A DNA stretch of 64,000 nt from MWCO01 sp964488865 (GTDB lineage: Bacteria > Myxococcota_A > Polyangia > Polyangiales > Polyangiaceae): NCBI GenBank assembly GCA_964488865.1, contig CAZAWR010000031.1, forward strand, positions 27,681-91,680, read 5' to 3'. Positions 8,618 through 19,185 of the stretch are shown here, piece after piece; the first letter of the stretch is position 1, and the number at the start of each line of letters is the position of its first letter. Made by a program: the position numbers and the translations under genes. The notes below the pieces were generated by a model. It made no database searches. It was not told where the DNA came from and saw nothing but the letters and a program-made list of their open reading frames with translations.

Positions 8618-8877
8618 GCAAGCTGCTGCTGTTGATTCCTGTGTTCGCGCTTTGCGCCTGTGGCCCGGAGAAGAAGTGCCTGGTCAACGAGACCCGCTGT
8701 TCCGGCGAGGAGGTCCAGGTCTGCGAGAGCGACGAGCGCTGGGCCACGTTCATGGACTGCAACGAGGTCTCCGCCTTCAGCGGTGGGCAGTGGACTTGCC
8801 TGCCCCTCGAGGACGGCTCCGGGCATACGTGCCTGCCGGTTCCGACCGACGCGTCGGTGGATGGAGGTGAGAAGTGA
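8614..8877 (+). CDS. Small cysteine-rich lipoprotein
   Basis: An 87-residue protein with a lipoprotein signal peptide: a short basic N-terminus, hydrophobic LLLIPVFAL, then a lipobox ending in Cys18 (LCAC, with a second Cys two residues earlier). The mature part has eight further cysteines in patterns such as CLVNETRCSGEEVQVCES, typical of secreted myxobacterial proteins. A lipoprotein inside a head-tail operon is unexpected: it could be a spanin-like or superinfection-exclusion factor, or cargo. It is translationally coupled to both neighbours (ATGA upstream, GTGA downstream). Confidence 0.65.
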   Translation: MSKLLLLIPVFALCACGPEKKCLVNETRCSGEEVQVCESDERWATFMDCNEVSAFSGGQWTCLPLEDGSGHTCLPVPTDASVDGGEK

Positions 8878-9473
8878 AGGACCCGACTCCCGAACAAGTA
8901 GAGAAGTACTGGCGATACATGCTGGCGGTCTTCAAGGCCTCCGTGGTCGACAAGCGCAACTCGTTCGAGATGAAGGCGCTTGCGATGCTGCTCGGCAAGG
9001 CAGGCATTCTCGACCCGGAGAAGTTCCTCGCGCACTACGCGACCACCATCGGGCGGCGAATCTATGTGCCATTCGACATCGGTGTCCCTACGGCGGAGTG
9101 GAGCCTGTGGGGCCAGATCATGGTCTGCGCCCACGAGTGCCAGCACATCCACCAGCTCGACTGGCTCGGACCGCTCCGGTTCGCGTGGAAGTACCTGGGC
9201 TCGTCGAGCGGGCGGGCGCACCTCGAGGCCGAGGCATATCGCTGCCAGCTCGAGCTGCAGTACTGGCGGACTGGGGAGCTCATCCCCGCCGAGAAGCTGG
9301 TCGCTCCACTGAAGGCCTACAACGTGAGTGAGGCCGACATCCAGGTGGCGGCAACGACCGTGCGGATGGCGTCGGAAGCGGTGAAGAGGGGGGCCATCAC
9401 GAATCACGCGAGCCACGCCGCGATCGAGTACCTCGACGCCTACGCCCACGACCTCCGCCACCCCACGAACTGA
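8874..9473 (+). CDS. Putative zinc metallopeptidase (HExxH)
   Basis: A 199-residue protein with VCAHECQHIHQLDW near residues 83-96, a zincin-type HExxH motif. A plausible third ligand is the Glu in AHLEAEAYRCQLE about 30 residues later, a gluzincin-like arrangement. There is no signal peptide. The GTG start overlaps the stop of the lipoprotein gene. It may cooperate with the lipoprotein (wall processing, exclusion) or be a virion protease; the substrate is unknown. Confidence 0.6.
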   Translation: MKDPTPEQVEKYWRYMLAVFKASVVDKRNSFEMKALAMLLGKAGILDPEKFLAHYATTIGRRIYVPFDIGVPTAEWSLWGQIMVCAHECQHIHQLDWLGPLRFAWKYLGSSSGRAHLEAEAYRCQLELQYWRTGELIPAEKLVAPLKAYNVSEADIQVAATTVRMASEAVKRGAITNHASHAAIEYLDAYAHDLRHPTN

Positions 9474-9476
9474 CCG

Positions 9477-10070
9477 ATGGCCGTGCTGCGTACCGGAGAC
9501 TGGGCGCTCGCCAGGCGAATCCTCGCCGGGGGAGGCGCCCGCCTCAAGGGCGCGGTCTCCATGGCGCTCAAGCAGGAGGCGCAGGGCCTCCGCAAGGAGA
9601 TTGTCCAGGGGATCACGAACCAGGCTCCTGGCGGCCAGCCGTTCTCGCCACTTGCCCCCACGACCATCGCAGCGCGGCAGCTCAAGGGCTTCGGGGGGAG
9701 CAAAGCACTCATCCGGAAAGGCGACCTACGAAACTCCATCACAGTCGTTGGTGATGCGGACGAGGTGTTCGTCGGCGTGCTCCGAAAGGCCCGAGGCAAG
9801 GGAGGCTCGTCGCTCGCGAACGTGGCCGAGATCCACGAGTTCGGCGCTGGGCCCTTCGTCGTGCCCATGACCCCCAAGATGCGGCGATTCCTGTTCGCGC
9901 TGCTCAAGAAGGCGGGCGTCGAGCCCTCCAATTCCGGCGGCGGCAAGGGTGTCGTCGTGATCCAGATTCCTCCTCGCCCGTTCCTGCGGCCGGCCTTCGA
10001 AGCGTTCAAGAAGGGCGTGCAGAAGCGATTCCTCCAGCGCATCGCCCGAGCGATCGGGCTGCGGGTGTAG
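9477..10070 (+). CDS. Phage virion morphogenesis / tail completion protein, Mu gpG-like
   Basis: A 197-residue protein matching the tail-completion family (Mu gpG, P2 gpS): an Arg/Lys-rich helical N-terminus with ALKQEAQGLRKEIVQGI, the GGQPFSPLAPTTIAARQLKG segment ('pfapLs-ta--R') and the C-terminal IPPRPFLRPAFEA motif. These proteins join filled heads to tails. It sits between head and tail genes as expected. Confidence 0.8.
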   Translation: MAVLRTGDWALARRILAGGGARLKGAVSMALKQEAQGLRKEIVQGITNQAPGGQPFSPLAPTTIAARQLKGFGGSKALIRKGDLRNSITVVGDADEVFVGVLRKARGKGGSSLANVAEIHEFGAGPFVVPMTPKMRRFLFALLKKAGVEPSNSGGGKGVVVIQIPPRPFLRPAFEAFKKGVQKRFLQRIARAIGLRV

Positions 10071-10073
10071 GCC

Positions 10074-10979
10074 GTGGCGATTCCCACGCTTCTCCCCCCC
10101 GAGCCGGCGTCCGGCCCCACCAGTGGCGGCGACCTGGTCACCCTGCGGGGGACAGGATTCGGCATCAAGGTGGCAGTCCGATTCGGCGCTGCCGACGCCG
10201 TGGTGGAATCCGTTCGTCAGGACGGCGCGCAATCGATCGCGGTCGTCAGAACTCCACCGCACGCCGAGGCGCTGGTCGATATCGCCCTGCAGAATCTCGA
10301 TGCTGCTGGGCACCTCGTCCCCGGCGAGCTCGCACTCCTGTCCTCCGCCTACCGGTTCCTGCGGCCGCGCATCGTGCGGGAAGCCGACCTCACCCGGCTC
10401 ATTCGCGCCTTGCTGCGCGAGTTGAAGCGCCAGGTCATCGAGAACGTATCCCTGTCGGTCGCGGTCGACTTCGACGACACGCCGCTGGACGGCCTGGATG
10501 TCATCGCGATCTCCAAGCTCCCCTCGCTCGTCCTCTCCGGTCCTCGCCTGCGCGAGAATCGAGCGCTCTCGACGAACGAGCTGCTCGAGGAAGCCGTCGT
10601 CGGCCCCTCGGGCCCTGAGCTCCGACGGCGCCGGCCGCCGCTCACGGTCGACCTGGAGTTCGGTATCACGGGAGCCTCGGACAGGGCCGTCGAGCTGCTC
10701 AACCTCATCGGTGCCACCTCGACTTTCCTGAACACCAACCGGTGGCTCGCGATGTTGCGTGACCCCGATGAGCCCGCGAAGGGCTCTGTACGCTGGGAGA
10801 TGGATCCCCTCGGCGAGCTGCATGTGAACCTCGAAGGCAAGGACGACGTCCGCGCGTTCACATGGGGTCTCGTCGTCCGCGGCTTCGACATCGACGAGGG
10901 CCAGCTCCTCGACCTGGGGAAGGCCGTGTCCGACGCCGGCGCCGAGGTGAACGTCGGCGCACACGGAGCTACGCCGTGA
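10074..10979 (+). CDS. Tail protein with N-terminal IPT/TIG domain
   Basis: A 301-residue protein with GTG start. Residues ~3-90 look like an IPT/TIG immunoglobulin-like domain (LLPPEPASGPTSGGDLVTLR, GTGFG, then 'V-FG' and the I-V-TPP motif). Residues ~100-295 (VDFDDTPLDGLDVIAISKLP, LNLIGATSTFLNTNRWLAML) occupy the place of a tail terminator or sheath-completion protein upstream of the sheath gene. The TIG domain may decorate the head-tail junction. Confidence 0.6.
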   Translation: MAIPTLLPPEPASGPTSGGDLVTLRGTGFGIKVAVRFGAADAVVESVRQDGAQSIAVVRTPPHAEALVDIALQNLDAAGHLVPGELALLSSAYRFLRPRIVREADLTRLIRALLRELKRQVIENVSLSVAVDFDDTPLDGLDVIAISKLPSLVLSGPRLRENRALSTNELLEEAVVGPSGPELRRRRPPLTVDLEFGITGASDRAVELLNLIGATSTFLNTNRWLAMLRDPDEPAKGSVRWEMDPLGELHVNLEGKDDVRAFTWGLVVRGFDIDEGQLLDLGKAVSDAGAEVNVGAHGATP

Positions 10980-11008
10980 GGGCTCGAATCCCGACTGCGA
11001 GGTAATCG

Positions 11009-13228
<2,220 letters not shown>

Positions 13229-13239
13229 TCGGAGGAGTC

Positions 13240-13701
13240 ATGGCAGTCATCGGCAACCCGCGCAGCTTCCACAAAAAGTTCAAGTTCATCGTCGAAATCG
13301 ACGACGTCGGGCACGCGGGCTTCCAGAAGTGCAGCGAGCTCTCGGTCGAGGTCGCGAACGTGCAGTACTTCGAGGGCGGCTCGCTGATCCCGAACAAGAG
13401 CCCGGGCCGCGTGACGTTCGCGGACGTGACGCTCGAGCGCGGCGCCACGGTCGACCGCGACCTGTTCGACTGGCTCCAGGACGTCGTGGTCACGTCGAGC
13501 GGGCTCGGCCTCACCGACCCGTACTACAAGCGCAACCTCGACATCGTGCAGCAGGACCGCGACGGCACCACGCTGCGTCGATGGTGCTTGTCACGCGCCT
13601 GGCCGACGAAGTTCGTGGCCGGGGAGTGGGATAACGAGGCGGACGAGAACGTGATCGAGTCGGTGACGCTGGCGTACGACTTCTTTGAGCTGATCCAATG
13701 A
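13240..13701 (+). CDS. Tail tube protein, T4 gp19 / eCIS type
   Basis: A 153-residue protein with the gp19-like (TIGR02241-style) signature of contractile injection systems: F-KFKFIVEIDDVGHAGFQKCS near the start, YFEGGSLIPNKSPGRVTF in the middle, and RWCLSRAWPTKFVAGEWDN followed by E-VTLAYDFFELI at the end. It builds the rigid inner tube. A strong GGAGGAG lies upstream. This tube type links the tail to T4/eCIS rather than to P2/Mu. Confidence 0.9.
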   Translation: MAVIGNPRSFHKKFKFIVEIDDVGHAGFQKCSELSVEVANVQYFEGGSLIPNKSPGRVTFADVTLERGATVDRDLFDWLQDVVVTSSGLGLTDPYYKRNLDIVQQDRDGTTLRRWCLSRAWPTKFVAGEWDNEADENVIESVTLAYDFFELIQ

Positions 13702-13718
13702 CGTATCGACGCGCTGGG

Positions 13719-14846
13719 CTATGAAAGGAGCCTATCGGCGAGCGTGAAGTAGTCGTGCCATGGCATTGAAGTCTTGGCGCCCATTATCTCCGTGCATCTT
13801 CCATCGCGACAAATGACCGGCGGGCATCCGAATCGCGAAACCCAGCTTGCTACGGTCTTCCACTCGAGGAGGGGATCGGCGAAGTAGTCGTATCTGTCCA
13901 CCAAGGTGTTGCTAGCGGTCGCGATGCACTTGGTGAATTCGCGCAACTCCCAATTCTCGGTCATCCGCATGGCGGTCCCAAGACCCCCGATCAACTCGTC
14001 CAACGTTTTCTGCAGCGGGGGGTGATTGAACTCCCCCTTGAACCAGTCATCGCGGCCGACTACCTTGGTGAAGGCATCGAGGTCGCAGTTGTCTTGGTCG
14101 CGAAGGTGCTGCCACATTTGCCGCATTGCGGTGCCGGGGTTGCGACACAGGAGTGCGATTTGGCAGAGGGTGATCGTCCACTTCGCCGGATCCTCTCCTT
14201 CAGCTAGGCGCGCGCGAAGATGGTCGTGCAGACAAACATAAGGAAGATCCGCGCTGGGACCGAGTCGGTGATCGTCCACGGCAGTGGTGTCCAGGTCGTT
14301 GTTGAACCGGAGGAAGTTCTTCTGCACCTGTCTCGCCATGTTTTCGAACACCACCCGGTCCGTCACGGGAATCAGCATCGAGCCGGCCGTCGGATGCTGC
14401 GAAACGACGTGGACGAAATCGTCTACCTTGAACTGGCCCACCTGGTGGGAGGTTGAGACGAACGGACTACTTGACGCAACAGCGCCATTGTATCGAGTCA
14501 TGTGAGCAGCCAGTGCGAACCTCAGCTCACGATCGAATTCCTGATATTGGGCCGCTGGCTCCGTTCCTATGAAGTCGACCTTCTCGGCGCGCCCAAGCAC
14601 GTCCGCAAGGTCGATCTGGCCGTAGTTCTTAGGCGGGGGCCAACCGTACGCCTTATGAAGACCGGCGAAGATCGAGACGCGAGCAATCTCGACGAGGATG
14701 TGGCGCCCAATCGTGCCAGTGAGGCACTGGACGTAGTGAATGTACTCGTGCACGAAGCGAGCTTTTGTAACCGGATCGCGTTCGAGATCTGCGATGTCGT
14801 TGTCGGGAAGTTCGATGACCCAGCGGAGCGGAAGGAAGTGCGCCAT
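13719..14846 (-). CDS. Cargo protein with HExxH motif, inserted in the tail operon
   Basis: A 375-residue protein on the opposite strand, between tube and gp26-like chaperone. Residues ~33-40 read VHEYIHYVQ, a putative zinc-peptidase HExxH motif; ligands further on are not obvious. There is no signal peptide or membrane segment. Several cysteines cluster near the end (FGCPPVICRDGRC). Its DNA is visibly richer in A/T than the tail genes, suggesting recent acquisition. It is not needed for tail building; possible roles are host modification, exclusion, or an injected effector. Confidence 0.6.
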   Translation of the reverse strand: MAHFLPLRWVIELPDNDIADLERDPVTKARFVHEYIHYVQCLTGTIGRHILVEIARVSIFAGLHKAYGWPPPKNYGQIDLADVLGRAEKVDFIGTEPAAQYQEFDRELRFALAAHMTRYNGAVASSSPFVSTSHQVGQFKVDDFVHVVSQHPTAGSMLIPVTDRVVFENMARQVQKNFLRFNNDLDTTAVDDHRLGPSADLPYVCLHDHLRARLAEGEDPAKWTITLCQIALLCRNPGTAMRQMWQHLRDQDNCDLDAFTKVVGRDDWFKGEFNHPPLQKTLDELIGGLGTAMRMTENWELREFTKCIATASNTLVDRYDYFADPLLEWKTVASWVSRFGCPPVICRDGRCTEIMGAKTSMPWHDYFTLADRLLS

Positions 14847-14978
14847 GTCTGCTTCTCCTGTGGAACAAGCTATCGTCAGAACTCGGCGCCGCGCAACGGT
14901 TCACGGTATCTGTATCGGCAGTCCAGCGTCTCCGCCGGGTTTGATCGGATCCATGGTCCCCGGCTGGGGGCCGCTCGC

Positions 14979-14994
14979 CTCTGCCCTCTCGGAT
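14979..14994 (+). promoter_or_regulatory. CCTCTGCC leader box
   Basis: CCTCTGCCCTCTCGGA, 24 nt before the chaperone ATG. It is a diverged match to the boxes at 24313 and 29360. All three stand where the tail operon resumes after a cargo gene. Confidence 0.4.
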
Positions 14995-15018
14995 CCCCAC
15001 GCTCCGAAAGGCGCCTGC

Positions 15019-15792
15019 ATGCCCCACATCATCACTTGCCCCACGGGCCTTACCGGCTCGATCCGCGGCCTCAAGGTCCGCGAAGAGCGCTTCCTCGCTG
15101 ATCGCAAGCTCGCCAAGAACGGCAGCGTCGTCGACGAGCTGCTCCGCGCGTGCTGGGAGGAGACCCACGACGCCAGCCCCTACGACTTCGGCGGCAGGAC
15201 GATCGACTGGGACAAGGTCCTGCAGGGCGACCGCTTCTTCGCTCTGATCGAAATCCGCGCGCTGACCTACGGCTCCGAGTACGCGTTCTCGGTCACGTGC
15301 AGCGAGGCCGGGTGCCGCGCGCGCATTGACTGGGAGCTCGACCTGCGTGAGCTGCCCGTGCGCCCGCTCTCGGAAACGAGCCGCGCCGCGTTCCTCGACG
15401 GGAACCGCTTCGAGACGAAGCTCCCCGACGCGGGGCGTCGTGCGTGGTTCCGGCTGCTGACCGGCGCCGACGAGCGGAAGCTCCCGGCCATCAAGCGCAA
15501 CGCGGGTGAGCGCATGCTCTCGGCGATGCTCGGCTTTCGCTGCATCGAGGTCGAAGGCGTCGAGGACAAGGACAAGCGTCGTTTCCTCGAGGATGTCTCG
15601 ATGCGCGACGCCGACTTCCTGCTCGACGAGTTTGACCGCGTGGACTGCGGCGTCGAGACCACGATCGAGGTGGAGTGCCCCGAGTGCTTCGCGCGGCAAC
15701 ACGTGCAGCTCCCTTTCGACCAGAGCTTCTTCCTTCCGGGCAAGGCCCGGACGGCACGGAGGCGGGACCCGAGTGGCTCCTCCCCGCAGTAG
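15019..15792 (+). CDS. T4 gp26-like baseplate hub assembly chaperone (zero-frame product)
   Basis: A 257-residue protein. The start (PTGLTGSIRGLKVREER, then LADRKLAKNG) and the DWDKVLQGDRFFALIEIRAL segment match the 'T4 family baseplate hub assembly chaperone' group. It has zinc-ribbon-like cysteines (C...C near residue 95 and CPEC near residue 219). It precedes the tape-measure gene, the position of tail assembly chaperones. A slippery heptamer at 15711-15717 would give a 320-residue -1 frameshift product joined to the next frame. Confidence 0.8.
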   Translation: MPHIITCPTGLTGSIRGLKVREERFLADRKLAKNGSVVDELLRACWEETHDASPYDFGGRTIDWDKVLQGDRFFALIEIRALTYGSEYAFSVTCSEAGCRARIDWELDLRELPVRPLSETSRAAFLDGNRFETKLPDAGRRAWFRLLTGADERKLPAIKRNAGERMLSAMLGFRCIEVEGVEDKDKRRFLEDVSMRDADFLLDEFDRVDCGVETTIEVECPECFARQHVQLPFDQSFFLPGKARTARRRDPSGSSPQ

Positions 15793-15980
15793 ACCCCGAT
15801 GCCTGGCGCGAGGCGCTGTTCCAGCTCTGCTGGCGACAGCACGGCGGGTCGGGGCTCGGCATGAGCATGGGCGAGGCACTCGCCATGACCACGGCCGATC
15901 GCGACTGGTTCATCGAGCGCATCGGCGACCAGCGCTCGCGTGAGGCGAAGGAGATCGAACGCGCCGGCAAGAAACGGTGA
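15675..15980 (+). CDS. Second part of the tail assembly chaperone (probable -1 frameshift extension)
   Basis: The -1 frame relative to the gp26-like gene is open here and ends six bases before the tape-measure ATG. The conserved-looking part is PEWLLPAVDPDAWREALFQL with a W-rich helical tail. A stand-alone GTG start exists at 15675, but the overlap with the upstream gene is 118 nt and slippage at C CCT TTC joins the two exactly (233 residues upstream plus 87 here). The layout parallels gpG/gpGT of lambda and gpE/E' of P2. Confidence 0.65.
   Translation: MPRVLRAATRAAPFRPELLPSGQGPDGTEAGPEWLLPAVDPDAWREALFQLCWRQHGGSGLGMSMGEALAMTTADRDWFIERIGDQRSREAKEIERAGKKR
15711..15755 (+). promoter_or_regulatory. 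Candidate -1 ribosomal frameshift signal
   Basis: C CCT TTC at 15711-15717 is a perfect X XXY YYZ heptamer in the zero frame (codons CTC CCT TTC). Downstream, TCCGGGC (15735-15741) and GCCCGGA (15745-15751) form a 7-bp stem with an AAG loop, extendable after one mismatch. The 17-nt spacing is longer than the usual 5-9 nt. Confidence 0.55.
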
Positions 15981-15986
15981 CCAGCC

Positions 15987-18668
15987 ATGATGAATAACAT
16001 GGGCCTCGGCTTCATCTTCACCGCACGGGACCTCGCGTCCTCGAAGATGATGTCGCTCGAGCGCCACTTCATGAGCCTGGACCGGCGGGTCGGCCTCGGC
16101 ACCGACAGCATCGCCTCTGCGTTCGGGCAGCTCAGCATGGGGCTCGGGGTGATGACCGCAGGCGCCGCCATGGTCGGCGGGGCGTTCGCCCTCGCGGACA
16201 AGGCCGGCCAGTTCGAGCAGGCGATCGCGGCCGTCGCCGCGGTCTCGGGCGCCTCCAGGGAGGAGCTGGCCCTCCTCAAGGACGCCGCCATCGACGCCGG
16301 CATCGCGACCCAGTTCTCCCCGACCGAGGCGACAGTCGGGCTCAAGGAGCTCGCGCAGGCCGGCTTCAACGCCCAGGACTCGATGAAGCTGCTCATCCCC
16401 GTGCTGGACCTTGCGGGCGGCTCCCTCGGGGAGCTGAGCCCAGCGCAGGCGGCGGGCTTGGCATCGCAGGCGCTGAAGGCGTTTGGGCTGTCGGCGGACT
16501 CCGCGACGATGGCGGTCGACCAGATGCTGCAGGCGGTCAACGTGTTCGCCCTGAACGCGTCTGAGCTCCCCATGGCCCTCGGCATCGCATCGCGCGGGGC
16601 GCAGGCGCTGCACCAGTCGATGTCGGAGACGCTCGTCTCACTCGGCCTGGTCAAGAACATCATCCCCGGGGTCGAGCGCGCTTCCACCGGCCTGGCGGTC
16701 GCGATGGAGCGCATGGCCGACCACAAGGTCCAGAACGCTCTCAAGGGCCTCGGCGTATCGGTCACGACCAAGGAAGGGGGCTTCCGGAGCTTCCTCGACA
16801 TCATCGGGGACATGGTGCCGAAGCTCAACGAGATGACCGACGCGAAGCGGTCCTCGTTCCTCATTGACACCTTCGGCGCCCACGCGCTCGGCAGCTTGCA
16901 GGCGATTCTTACGCAGGTGACCAACGGCATCACCACGAACACCGGCGCGACGGTGAAAGGCGCCGACGCAATCGCCTACCTCCGCAAGCAGTTCGAGAAC
17001 GCCGGAGGCACCGCGGCCGCGTTCCGCGACAAGATGCTCGACACCTTCGCCGGGCAGAAGCAGGTGCTGAGCGGCTCGCTCGAGACGCTGGCGATTGTCG
17101 TCGGCGAGCCCTTTGCCAAGGTGTTCAAGCCGATCATCGCGGTGGTCATCGACGCTCTCAACGGGTTCATCCGGTTCGTCCGCGCAATGCCCGGCCCGGT
17201 GACGAAGGGCTTCGCCGCGCTCTTCGTCGGCGCCGGCGCGATTCTCACGGTCGTCGGCGCGGCCATCGCCGCCAAGGCGGGTATCGCGCTGCTCGTGATT
17301 GGCCTCAAGGCTGCGGGAATCACCATCGGCGGGATTGTGGCCGTGATGCTGCCGGCGATCGCAGTGGTCGCTGCGATCGGCCTCGCCATTGCGGGGCTCT
17401 ACGTGGCATTCCAGAAAAACGTGGGAGGCATCGCGGACTTCTCCCAGCGCATGTGGGCGCGCGTGTCGCTCTTCTTCGACGCCATCAAGCAGCTCGTCGA
17501 GCAGGGCGGGTTCTCGGGCGCGGTGCGTGAGGAGCTCAACAAGGCAGAGAACGCAGGGCTGAAGGACTTCCTGATCAACCTCTTCCTGTGGGGTAATCGA
17601 ATCAGCAACTTCTTCGGGGGCATCGCCACGGGGTTCTCGGCTGGCGTGGAGGCAGCCCGTCCCACCCTGGACCGGTTCATGGCTGCGCTCGGGCGGCTCG
17701 GAATGGCGCTCGGGTTCCTGAGCGAGCGCGACGACGCGGGCGCCGCTGGCGCGAAGTTCAAGGCTTTCGGCACCACCGGGGAATCGGTGGGGAGGACCCT
17801 GGCGGTCGCATTCGACCTCCTGGTGCAGGGAATGACCGCGGTCATCCACATCGCCACGGGTGTCGCCAGCGCTTGGGACATGGTGCGCCCTGCGGCGGGG
17901 CTGTTGTCGAACGCGGTGACGCAGCTCGGGACGAAGCTCGGGGAGTCGATCAACGCCCTATCCGGGAACGCGACGGCGACTCGTGAGAACGGCGATGCTT
18001 GGACGTCGCTCGGCACGGTCATCGGATTTGCCGTGTCGGTGGTCGTGGGGGCCATCGGCATCGTGGTGGCGGTCATCTCGGCGGCGGTGTCGATCGTCAG
18101 CGGTGTCGTCGGCGCCATCATGGCGATCTTCTCGGGGCTGGCCGACGTGGTCACCGGCGTGGTGTTCATCATCGGAGGCATCTTCAGCGGCTCGTGGAGC
18201 GAGATCTGGACCGGCATGAAGCTCATCGCGTTCGGCGTGATCGATGCGGTCATCGGCGCCGTGCTCGAGCTCGCGGGCGCCATCGGCGGCGTGATCGATT
18301 CGATTGCCGGCCTGTTCGGCGCGTCCACGGGCATCCAGTCCGCCGTGCGGGACTTCAAGGGATTCACGCACCGCGAGATGGCGAAGGACTTCGGCGTGGA
18401 GTCGCTCAGCTTCACACCAGTGAAGCCGACCACGGCCGGGCGAGCGCCAGCGTCGGCAACGCCTGCGACCACGCCCATGCCCGCGCTTGCATCGCTCCCG
18501 CTGTCGTCCCAGCCGAATCCGTTCGCGCTGCCGGTGACTCAAAACGTGCCACCGCCGCAGCCCGTCGTCGTGAACGTGCAGATCGACGGGCAAACCGTGG
18601 CGCGCGCTGTCCACAAGGCGGGCTCGGACACGGCTTCGCGAAGCTTCTCACCGGTGCCGGCGTACTGA
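15987..18668 (+). CDS. Tail tape measure protein
   Basis: An 893-residue protein. The N-terminal third is a TP901-type tape-measure core (FEQAIAAVAAVSGASREELA, ATVGLKELAQAGFNAQDSMK, then ALGIASRGAQALHQSMSETL). It is followed by strongly hydrophobic segments at ~405-470 and ~675-770 (VVVGAIGIVVAVISAAVSIV) and a Pro/Ala-rich tail ending PVVVNVQIDGQTVARAVHKA. Its length sets tail length, and the hydrophobic helices could act at the host membrane. It follows the chaperone pair immediately. Confidence 0.9.
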   Translation: MMNNMGLGFIFTARDLASSKMMSLERHFMSLDRRVGLGTDSIASAFGQLSMGLGVMTAGAAMVGGAFALADKAGQFEQAIAAVAAVSGASREELALLKDAAIDAGIATQFSPTEATVGLKELAQAGFNAQDSMKLLIPVLDLAGGSLGELSPAQAAGLASQALKAFGLSADSATMAVDQMLQAVNVFALNASELPMALGIASRGAQALHQSMSETLVSLGLVKNIIPGVERASTGLAVAMERMADHKVQNALKGLGVSVTTKEGGFRSFLDIIGDMVPKLNEMTDAKRSSFLIDTFGAHALGSLQAILTQVTNGITTNTGATVKGADAIAYLRKQFENAGGTAAAFRDKMLDTFAGQKQVLSGSLETLAIVVGEPFAKVFKPIIAVVIDALNGFIRFVRAMPGPVTKGFAALFVGAGAILTVVGAAIAAKAGIALLVIGLKAAGITIGGIVAVMLPAIAVVAAIGLAIAGLYVAFQKNVGGIADFSQRMWARVSLFFDAIKQLVEQGGFSGAVREELNKAENAGLKDFLINLFLWGNRISNFFGGIATGFSAGVEAARPTLDRFMAALGRLGMALGFLSERDDAGAAGAKFKAFGTTGESVGRTLAVAFDLLVQGMTAVIHIATGVASAWDMVRPAAGLLSNAVTQLGTKLGESINALSGNATATRENGDAWTSLGTVIGFAVSVVVGAIGIVVAVISAAVSIVSGVVGAIMAIFSGLADVVTGVVFIIGGIFSGSWSEIWTGMKLIAFGVIDAVIGAVLELAGAIGGVIDSIAGLFGASTGIQSAVRDFKGFTHREMAKDFGVESLSFTPVKPTTAGRAPASATPATTPMPALASLPLSSQPNPFALPVTQNVPPPQPVVVNVQIDGQTVARAVHKAGSDTASRSFSPVPAY

Positions 18669-18675
18669 GGACGCG

Positions 18676-19185
18676 ATGGGAATCGAATACGCAGGAACGC
18701 GTCCCTCCCGTTGCTCGCTGGTCAACGTCGACACGGCCGAGAGCATCGATTGCCTGTTCAACCCGACGCAGCTTTCGGAGAAGGTCCAGATCAACTGGAA
18801 CCGCGTCACCGTGCTGGGGCTGTCGCACCAGCTCCTGCAGTTCCAGTCGACGGGGAACCGGCAGCTGTCCGGAGTCGAGTTCTACCTCGATAGGTTCTTC
18901 GCTGCAGAGCAGGTCGCGACCCCGGACATCCTCGAGTTCCGCGGGTTCCTCCGCGCGCTGACCGTGCCGCCCAAGGGCACCGAGGGCGTGCCCGCCACGG
19001 CCCCGCCGCGCACACTGTTCATCTGGCCCAACGTGCTCACCATCGAGACGGTGCTGACCGACCTCGAGTTTCAGTACAAGCAGTTCGGAGCCGACGGCAC
19101 CGTGCAGGTCTACACGGCTACGGTGACGTTCGAGGAGATCCTCGACGTTCGCGTGACGTCCGAGGAGCGAGGGGAGGAGCGCTGA
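18676..19185 (+). CDS. Tube initiator / CIS baseplate protein (gp53-region type)
   Basis: A 169-residue protein with the FNPTQLSEKVQINWNR motif ('FNPtqy--s---nW') typical of the contractile-injection protein placed between tape measure and hub. The end (LTDLEFQYKQFGADGTVQVY, then ATVTFEEI) also fits that family. Its last base overlaps the ATG of the LysM gene. Confidence 0.75.
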   Translation: MGIEYAGTRPSRCSLVNVDTAESIDCLFNPTQLSEKVQINWNRVTVLGLSHQLLQFQSTGNRQLSGVEFYLDRFFAAEQVATPDILEFRGFLRALTVPPKGTEGVPATAPPRTLFIWPNVLTIETVLTDLEFQYKQFGADGTVQVYTATVTFEEILDVRVTSEERGEER

